A DNA stretch of 9,047 nt from Paracoccaceae bacterium (GTDB lineage Bacteria; Pseudomonadota; Alphaproteobacteria; Rhodobacterales; Rhodobacteraceae), in contig WFTU01000147.1 of the NCBI GenBank assembly GCA_015485375.1, forward strand, positions 1-9,047, in the 5' to 3' direction. Under the pieces are notes generated by a model that saw only the letters and a list, made by a program, of their open reading frames with translations, ran no database searches and was not told the DNA's origin. Made by a program: the position numbers and the translations under genes. Positions 6,195-9,047 of this stretch are shown here, piece by piece. How positions within the stretch are numbered: position 1 is the first letter of the stretch; each line of letters opens with the position of its first letter.

Positions 6195-6553
6195 TCCGCA
6201 TGCTCCTGCAATGGCTGACCGGCGGCGCGCTGGATCGCGTGCTCGATACGGTGGACAGGAAAATCCAGAACGAGACCGACCGCGACAAGATCAAGGGCGA
6301 TTTGATCCGCACCCATCTGCAGTCTCGCGGCGACTGGATGCGCTCGGGAGGCTTCGTCCTGATGCTGCTGTTCGCGATCCCGCTCGCTCTCTGGTTCGGC
6401 TCTGTGTTGATCTACAGCATCCTTTGGTGCCAAGGATGCGCATACCCGCAGAACTGGACGATTGCCGCCCTGCCGCCGCCGCTGGATGAATGGTCGGGCT
6501 TGATAATCGTGTCCATCTTCGGCGTGGTCGGGCTGGGAAGGTTCAAGCGCTGA
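6191..6553 (+). CDS. Phage holin-like membrane protein (3TM-holin / GTA-holin type)
   Basis: This 120-residue protein begins with an amphipathic region (MIRMLLQWLTGGALDRVLDT), a charged helix (DRKIQNETDRDKIKGDLIRT) and a strong membrane span at about 54-76 (GGFVLMLLFAIPLALWFGSV). A loop containing WCQGCAYPQNW follows, then a second span at about 101-116 (SGLIIVSIFGVVGLGRF). The order (GGALxRVLD opening, E-T-D-R charged helix, long span, WCQGC loop, ALPPPLDEW, closing span) matches the proteins I know as 3TM or GTA-type holins of Rhodobacterales phages. The start at 6191 is set by the ATGA overlap and GGAG at 6180-6183. Among the membrane proteins here it is the best holin candidate by family resemblance, although it lies six genes after the endolysin. 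Confidence 0.75.
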   Translation: MIRMLLQWLTGGALDRVLDTVDRKIQNETDRDKIKGDLIRTHLQSRGDWMRSGGFVLMLLFAIPLALWFGSVLIYSILWCQGCAYPQNWTIAALPPPLDEWSGLIIVSIFGVVGLGRFKR

Positions 6554-6906
6554 TGTATGAATACCGCGCCCGCCTGTCGCCAAGCAGGCCGCGGCGGCCC
6601 GCGATCTACGATGGCGACACTCTTCGGATTACGGCTGATCTCGGTTTTGGCATTTGGGCAGACCTTGGGCCGTGTCGAATGCTTGGGATCAACGCGCCCG
6701 AAGTGCGTGGCGCCACCCGAGAAGCTGGTCTCGTATCGCGTGACTGGCTGCGCACAAAGATGGCGGGCGCCGAAACTTTCACCATTCGGACCTTCCAGGA
6801 CAAGCGCGGGAAATACGGGCGCTGGCTGGTCGTGATCACGCTCGACGGCGAAACCGAGAGCGTCAATCAGCAGATGGTGAACGCCGGGCATGCGGTCGTC
6901 TACTAG
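6553..6906 (+). CDS. Staphylococcal-nuclease-like (thermonuclease/SNase) protein
   Basis: This 117-residue protein has the SNase core: YDGDTLRI at 19-26 (the metal-binding Asp region), CRMLGINAPEVRG at 41-53 (Arg42 and Glu50 at the positions of the catalytic Arg35 and Glu43 of staphylococcal nuclease), KYGRWLVVI at 87-95 (Arg90 for Arg87), and SVNQQMVNAGHAVVY at 103-117. The Asp-Thr pair (40-41) of the classic enzyme is Asn47-Ala48 here, a variant I remember in phage members. There is no signal peptide. ATG 6553 shares a base with the preceding TGA, and GGGAAGG at 6535-6541 lies upstream. It is the last gene of the rightward block. Role may be host DNA breakdown or nucleotide recycling; substrate not shown by sequence. 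Confidence 0.85.
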   Translation: MYEYRARLSPSRPRRPAIYDGDTLRITADLGFGIWADLGPCRMLGINAPEVRGATREAGLVSRDWLRTKMAGAETFTIRTFQDKRGKYGRWLVVITLDGETESVNQQMVNAGHAVVY

Positions 6907-6916
6907 AATCTGCGGG

Positions 6917-7354
6917 TCAGCCGTTGCACGCAATGGCGTCCAGGTCGCGCAAGACGATGTCGGGGAGCGTGCCCAGGGCCGCGAAAGCGACCTCGTATCG
7001 GTCGAGCTTCGTTGCGTGGTTGGGATCAAAGAGCCGATCGACCTGCGGTCGGTGCCATTTCAGGTCTCGAACGAGATCGGCGCGGGTTTTTCCCGCCTTC
7101 TGCAACTGCCAGAACAGATCAACCTTCATCGCCAGCTGAAGCGGCAGGATCACACACAGGTCACCCTTGCCGGGCCTGGGAATATCCTCGAACCTGGACA
7201 GGCGGGCCGCGACGGCCTCGGAGATTGCTCCGCGAGCCATTTCCCTGCATTCGGCTTCGGTCTCGCCAAAGGTGGTGACCTCCGGAAGATCCGGGCAGGT
7301 CACGAGCATGGTGCCGTTGTCGTCCGGTGTCAGTTCGATGGGGTATGCGAGCAT
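6917..7354 (-). CDS. hicB: HicB antitoxin with C-terminal helix-turn-helix
   Basis: This 145-residue protein should neutralise HicA and repress the pair. Residues 1-50 hold the HicB fold: MLAYPIELTPDDNGTMLVTC, then PDLPEVTTFGETEAECREMA and the helix GAISEAVAARL, the partial RNase-H-like domain seen in HicB. After a linker, residues about 70-135 form a DNA-binding domain (LQLAMKVDLFWQLQKAGKTR, then WHRPQVDRLFDPNH, then LDRYEVAFAALG) typical of HicB proteins with a Cro/C1-type HTH. A GGAGG site (7365-7369) precedes the ATG. It lies 35 bases after hicA, the usual toxin-first order. Its stop is only 10 bases from the stop of the converging nuclease gene. Confidence 0.93.
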   Translation of the reverse strand: MLAYPIELTPDDNGTMLVTCPDLPEVTTFGETEAECREMARGAISEAVAARLSRFEDIPRPGKGDLCVILPLQLAMKVDLFWQLQKAGKTRADLVRDLKWHRPQVDRLFDPNHATKLDRYEVAFAALGTLPDIVLRDLDAIACNG

Positions 7355-7364
7355 GTCTTGATGA

Positions 7365-7369
7365 CCTCC
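7365..7369 (-). promoter_or_regulatory. Ribosome binding site of hicB
   Basis: GGAGG on the minus strand, 10 bases before the hicB ATG. hicA has no comparable site, so the antitoxin has the stronger translation signal, in keeping with the need for antitoxin excess. Confidence 0.65.
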
Positions 7370-7389
7370 GTGGCATGCGATGCCCCGGC

Positions 7390-7578
7390 CTACTTGAGGC
7401 CGAGGTCTTTCATGATCTTGTTGACCAACCCTGTCCCGAGCTCCTTTCTGGAGCCGTGCATCGGGATCTGGCTGGTCTTGTCGCCGAGGCGAACGGTCTG
7501 GTGTCCGCTGCCGCCTTTGTGAGTCTCAAAGGTGCATCCGGCTTTCTTCAGGAGCTTTATGAGTTCTTTGCTGTTCAT
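7390..7578 (-). CDS. hicA: HicA toxin (mRNA interferase)
   Basis: This 62-residue protein should cut mRNA independently of its translation or at the ribosome until bound by HicB. It shows the dsRBD-like HicA fold: MNSKELIKLLKKAGCTFETH, the GGSGHQTVRLG block with His26 as the expected catalytic residue, SQIPMHGSRKELGTGLVNKI and the end MKDLGLK. I chose ATG 7578 because HicA proteins start with this short helix. An upstream in-frame start would add 23 residues translated from the operator repeats, which is not credible. No Shine-Dalgarno lies before it. The predicted promoter puts the transcript start at or next to the A of this ATG, and an upstream ORF ends in ATGA across it. Confidence 0.92.
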   Translation of the reverse strand: MNSKELIKLLKKAGCTFETHKGGSGHQTVRLGDKTSQIPMHGSRKELGTGLVNKIMKDLGLK

Positions 7579-7781
7579 GAATATAGCATACTCAACAGAA
7601 GTGTTGAAGTCAACAGAAGTGTTGATGAAATACACTGCGATTTGCACTTCTCGGTCCGGTATGCGCCAGCAGGAAAGTCGGGCGCGTTGGCCGCTTCCGA
7701 TCGAAGCGTCGCGGCGGGATTACCTTGAGCGATTTTCAATATCGCTTGGGTTAATTTGTCTCCCGTCGTCCATCCGGCCAC
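7575..7781 (-). CDS. Possible 68-residue ORF ending in ATGA overlap with hicA
   Basis: An open frame from GTG 7781, with AAGG five bases before it, ends at TGA 7577-7575 across the hicA start (ATGA). It begins MAGWTTGDKLTQAILKIAQG and ends in STLLLTSTLLLSMLYS, where the two hicAB operators are simply translated in the same frame (18 bp, six codons). The first 45 residues read like a plausible small helical protein, but I recognise no family. The frame is also open upstream back to the TGA of the 33-residue gene. For coding: the exact ATGA fit and the packed neighbours. Against: an uncommon start codon and a C-terminus made of regulatory DNA. It may be a decayed gene into which hicAB was inserted. 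Confidence 0.35.
   Translation of the reverse strand: MAGWTTGDKLTQAILKIAQGNPAATLRSEAANAPDFPAGAYRTEKCKSQCISSTLLLTSTLLLSMLYS
7585..7613 (-). promoter_or_regulatory. Predicted sigma-70 promoter of hicAB
   Basis: On the minus strand, TTGACT (7613-7608) and TATGCT (7590-7585) are separated by exactly 17 bases. The -10 ends six bases before the hicA ATG, so the start point should fall about at base 7578, implying a leaderless or nearly leaderless hicA message. One palindrome fills the spacer and a second covers part of the -35. Confidence 0.7.
7592..7625. repeat. Two identical palindromic operators, likely HicB binding sites
   Basis: TCAACA-GAAG-TGTTGA occurs at 7592-7607 and again at 7610-7625, a perfect 6-base inverted repeat with the same 4-base centre, 18 bp apart centre to centre. 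This is nearly two helical turns, so two repressor dimers would sit on about the same face of the DNA. The first site lies in the promoter spacer and the second touches the -35. HicB autoregulation through palindromes at the promoter is known for the family; the assignment here is inference. Confidence 0.8.
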
Positions 7782-7802
7782 ACAAGCCTTAATGGCTGCG
7801 AC

Positions 7803-7904
7803 TCATATCAGCCCCTTTTCTAGCGCCAGCCATTCCGGCAGCGTGATAATGTGGTTTGTGTGCTGACAGCATGCCCGCTTGGAAGCGGATTGAGACTCAA
7901 TCAT
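7803..7904 (-). CDS. Tiny ORF (33 residues) in leftward gene train
   Basis: ATG 7904 overlaps the stop of the preceding 59-residue gene as ATGA, and the frame runs to TGA 7805-7803. The product has a polar start (MIESQSASKRACCQHTNH) and a helical end (IITLPEWLALEKGLI), which looks like a natural protein C-terminus. Upstream AGG is weak, so translation would rely on coupling. A CC pair sits at residues 12-13. No family recognised. Its neighbour downstream would be a five-codon frame at ATG 7807 or the GTG-started ORF, so the order of genes after it is uncertain. Confidence 0.5.
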   Translation of the reverse strand: MIESQSASKRACCQHTNHIITLPEWLALEKGLI

Positions 7905-8080
7905 TCATACCTACTCGTTACGGTTTTTTCGACAAACGTAGGACATTCGTCAGCATCTACGGACTCCGCGCAAGTCCACGCTCCAGACATGTCTCCTAGG
8001 TCTAGCACTGCCCATGCCGGGACTGGCGCTTGGCAGTATGTGTCGAAATGCTCGCAGTTAATGCATGTGTTTTTTTCCAT
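7901..8080 (-). CDS. Cys-rich small protein (59 residues), possible metal-binding
   Basis: ATG 8080 has a very good ribosome site, AAGGAGT, at 8095-8089, 8 bases upstream, and the frame ends at TGA 7903-7901. Five Cys occur at 6, 9, 16, 37 and 46: NTCINCEHFDTYCQAP near the start (CxxCxHFxxYC) and WTCAESVDADECPTFVEK near the end. The CxxC start and later Cys pair look like a small zinc or iron-sulfur site. Small proteins of this CxxCxHF type are often found in phage early regions. Function unknown. Its codons are AT-richer than those of the rightward genes. Confidence 0.75.
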   Translation of the reverse strand: MEKNTCINCEHFDTYCQAPVPAWAVLDLGDMSGAWTCAESVDADECPTFVEKTVTSRYE

Positions 8081-8098
8081 TCTCTTACACTCCTTCTC

Positions 8099-8263
8099 TT
8101 ACATTCCCCATTGAACACAAAAACCATTGGCCAAGAGGAAATACGTGTTGGCTGTTATCAGCCAGAGTAACGCTTCTTTTTTATCATGTGTCGAGGTTGC
8201 CGACATAAACAGCATAGCCACGCCCAAAAAGGCCAGTCCAATTCTGAATAGAAGTTCAAGCAT
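8099..8263 (-). CDS. Small two-span membrane protein (54 residues), AT-rich codons
   Basis: I start at ATG 8263; upstream in-frame codons belong to the preceding small gene read in another frame. The product has a first membrane span (LLFRIGLAFLGVAMLFMSA, about 4-22), a charged loop (TSTHDKKEA) and a second span (LLWLITANTYFLLANGF, about 32-48). It uses AGA, ATA, TTA and TTG codons that are rare in the rightward genes, pointing to a different origin. The ATG comes four bases after the stop of the 44-residue gene, and GGTGGTG before it is a fair ribosome site. It could alter the host membrane (exclusion) or be a leftover moron; no family seen. Confidence 0.65.
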   Translation of the reverse strand: MLELLFRIGLAFLGVAMLFMSATSTHDKKEALLWLITANTYFLLANGFCVQWGM

Positions 8264-8267
8264 TATC

Positions 8268-8402
8268 CTACACCACCACCGAGCAGACAAAGCCGCCCGC
8301 CTCCCACAGGCCCAGCGCCTGCATGGTCGCGGCGTAGGCATTGGTGAAGTCCAGCGCCGCTTTCCAGAGGTCGAGCGCGTTGTTGATAAAGGCGTCAGTC
8401 AT
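8268..8402 (-). CDS. Small protein (44 residues), unknown
   Basis: ATG 8402 overlaps the stop of the 128-residue gene as ATGA and has a good ribosome site, GGTGGAG (8417-8411), 8 bases upstream. The product is an amphipathic helix (MTDAFINNALDLWKAALDFT, NAYAATMQALGLWEAGGF) with a short hydrophobic end (VCSVVV), ending at TAG 8270-8268. The regular Leu/Ala/Trp spacing suggests a helix that packs against a partner or the membrane surface. GC-rich codons match the 128-residue gene rather than the AT-rich genes that follow, so the composition break falls at its end. No family recognised. Confidence 0.7.
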   Translation of the reverse strand: MTDAFINNALDLWKAALDFTNAYAATMQALGLWEAGGFVCSVVV

Positions 8403-8785
8403 CGTCTTTTCTCCACCTGCCCGATGCCGAAATCCTCACAGTCGAGATCGGGCAGATCCGGCCACAAGGTTTCGAGCGCCCTGATGATCGACATTAGCCG
8501 ATTGATCTCCTCCGTATCTTCTTCCTCGACCGCGCCGGCCAACTTCCGTATCGCGTGGTTGTAGGTGAGGCGGATCGGGTCGCGCTTCTGCGCGCCGTTC
8601 ATCACCTCGATCACCGTATCGGCGAAATCAATGATCTCGCGCGCCCGGTTTTCTGCCGTTCGCCGGGTGTCTTGGGCCGCATACGGCAACAGCTGGCCGA
8701 TGTAGTATTCCCGCAGAGTCATGCCGATATGGACTGTGTTGTATGCGTCTTTGATAGGGAACGCTGGCTTTGATCTTTTAGCCAT
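8399..8785 (-). CDS. Phage hypothetical protein (128 residues) with GMTLREY motif
   Basis: I start at ATG 8785 (MAKRSKPAFPIKDAYN) because GGGGGAAG (8798-8791) lies before it; the frame stays open upstream to 8875, through the dyad repeat. Residues about 21-37 (GMTLREYYIGQLLPYAA) resemble the GMTLRDYFA element common in small phage early proteins. The following helices are rich in Arg and Glu (DTRRTAENRAREIIDFADTV), then come an acidic stretch (EEEDTEEINRLM) and the end LDCEDFGIGQVEKRR. It is all-helical and soluble, with no enzyme motif. It overlaps the 44-residue gene by ATGA and the preceding 50-residue ORF by eight bases. Role unknown. Confidence 0.75.
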   Translation of the reverse strand: MAKRSKPAFPIKDAYNTVHIGMTLREYYIGQLLPYAAQDTRRTAENRAREIIDFADTVIEVMNGAQKRDPIRLTYNHAIRKLAGAVEEEDTEEINRLMSIIRALETLWPDLPDLDCEDFGIGQVEKRR

Positions 8786-8930
8786 GTGCGCTTCCCCCGA
8801 AAAGTGGGAAAGATTCACCATACGTTCCATGGTTTTCGATGGTGAATGAAGTTTCCCACTTCGCAGCCAAGCCATTGAAATTGCTGGATCGTGGCCGTCC
8901 CTCCGGGCCTACCACCCCACTTTTAAGCAT
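8778..8930 (-). CDS. Possible small ORF (50 residues) overlying the GTGGG repeat region
   Basis: ATG 8930 has a good ribosome site, AAGGA, seven bases upstream. The frame ends at TAA 8780-8778, overlapping the next gene by eight bases (ATGGCTAA) just as its own start overlaps the previous stop by eight bases (ATGCTTAA). The product is Gly/Ser/Pro-rich (MLKSGVVGPEGRPRSSNFNG, LAAKWETSFTIENHG, ESFPLFGGSAHG), and its KWET and SFPLF pieces are the two orientations of the GTGGGAAA repeat being translated. The signals favour translation; the repeat-driven sequence weakens the case for a folded protein. It might act as a leader ORF for the 128-residue gene. Confidence 0.45.
   Translation of the reverse strand: MLKSGVVGPEGRPRSSNFNGLAAKWETSFTIENHGTYGESFPLFGGSAHG
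8802..8861. repeat. Long imperfect dyad upstream of the 128-residue gene
   Basis: Left arm 8802-8811 plus 8813-8821 pairs with right arm 8839-8847 plus 8852-8861: AAGTGGGAAA and ATTCACCAT each find perfect complements, giving 19 pairs interrupted by a 1-by-4 internal loop, with a 17-base terminal loop. In leftward RNA this hairpin ends four bases before the GGGGGAAG ribosome site of the 128-residue gene, and is followed by TTTTC, so it could affect translation or transcription; as DNA it would be a symmetric binding site. Confidence 0.75.
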
Positions 8931-8985
8931 TTGATTTTCCTTCTTTTTTTCTTCCCACTTTCCCACTGGCTTCAAAAGTGGGAAA
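8802..8985. repeat. Cluster of six GTGGG(A/G)-core motifs in both orientations
   Basis: AAGTGGGAAA occurs on the plus strand at 8802-8811 and 8976-8985. On the minus strand the same or close forms occur at 8861-8852 (AAGTGGGAAA), 8967-8959 (AGTGGGAAA), 8960-8952 (AAGTGGGAA, directly abutting) and 8923-8916 (AAGTGGGG). Two copies extend to AAGTGGGAAACTT, with AAGT/ACTT ends that are themselves inverted. The cluster spans the end of the truncated gene and the 50-residue ORF. It looks like an array of protein-binding sites or iterons rather than coding constraint. Confidence 0.7.
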
Positions 8986-9047
8986 CTTTTTACTCCAAAA
9001 CCGAGAGATTTCTGCCTCGAACTTGTCCATTCCCTGGGCCGCCAATT
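8923..9047 (-). CDS. C-terminal end of a leftward gene (5' part outside window)
   Basis: A frame open to the window edge ends at TAA 8925-8923. The 40 visible residues read LAAQGMDKFEAEISRFWSKK, then a basic Gly/Lys tail (FPTFEASGKVGRKKEGKSNA). An ATG at 9030 has AGGGA touching it, too close to be a useful ribosome site, so I take this as the end of a longer protein. The alternative frame here is also open to the edge (through 8778-8975), so the choice rests on the helical, charged look of this frame and on its ATGCTTAA overlap with the next start. Family not identifiable. Confidence 0.5.
   Translation of the reverse strand, partial: LAAQGMDKFEAEISRFWSKKFPTFEASGKVGRKKEGKSNA

Noticed and set aside
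6890..7522. A 210-residue plus-strand frame over hicAB
   Set aside because: Antisense of two recognised genes; composition and lack of motifs mark it as a shadow.
7728..7746. Hairpin AGCGAT-7-ATCGCT considered as a terminator
   Set aside because: Six-pair stem without a T-run on either strand; too weak to call.
8827..8832. CCATGG in the loop of the dyad considered as a further operator
   Set aside because: A six-base palindrome is expected by chance and is not repeated with the motif cluster.

Overview
The window looks like a piece of a tailed bacteriophage or prophage, probably from an alphaproteobacterial host of the Rhodobacterales type. I infer this from the GC-rich codon use of the rightward genes, the virion, lysis and nuclease gene content, and the general look of several small proteins. 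No integrase, attachment site or host gene is visible, so free phage and prophage cannot be told apart.

Rightward (+) block, 1-6906. It opens with virion genes: the C-terminal part of a structural protein (1-407), a 562-residue tail-fibre-like protein with a LamG-like domain and thirteen 20-residue Gly/Ala repeats (411-2099), a 104-residue BppU-N-like baseplate protein (2109-2423), and a right-handed beta-helix tailspike or depolymerase candidate (2420-3862). After a 48-base gap with a strong ribosome site comes a tightly packed lysis and accessory block. It holds two small membrane proteins (3911-4147, 4144-4326), a GH19-type endolysin (4323-5054), three more small membrane proteins (5173-5713), a Cys-rich protein (5710-6075), a 40-residue single-span protein (6072-6194), a 3TM-holin-like protein (6191-6553) and a staphylococcal-nuclease-like enzyme (6553-6906). 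Most of these genes overlap by 1 or 4 bases at stop/start junctions, which suggests one translationally coupled late transcript.

Leftward (-) block, 9047-6917. This is a second train of very small overlapping genes: a truncated gene end (8923-9047), then ORFs of 50, 128, 44, 54, 59 and 33 residues, then possibly a 68-residue ORF, and finally hicA and hicB. About 8100-8280 is much poorer in GC than the neighbouring bases (three 60-base rows at 42-47% against 72% in the next row), and bases around the hic promoter are also AT-rich, which suggests acquired cargo. The two blocks converge with only 10 bases between the stop codons and no visible terminator.

The most distinctive signals are: (i) two identical perfect 6-4-6 palindromes, 18 bp apart, set exactly in the spacer and -35 of a promoter whose predicted start point falls on the hicA start codon, while an upstream ORF ends in an ATGA overlap with that codon; (ii) six copies of a GTGGG(A/G) motif in about 185 bases, two of which form a long dyad just upstream of the 128-residue gene; (iii) the Gly/Ala 20-mer array; (iv) an unusually large set of tiny membrane proteins around the endolysin; and (v) several genes below the usual length cut-off that are supported by overlaps and ribosome sites.
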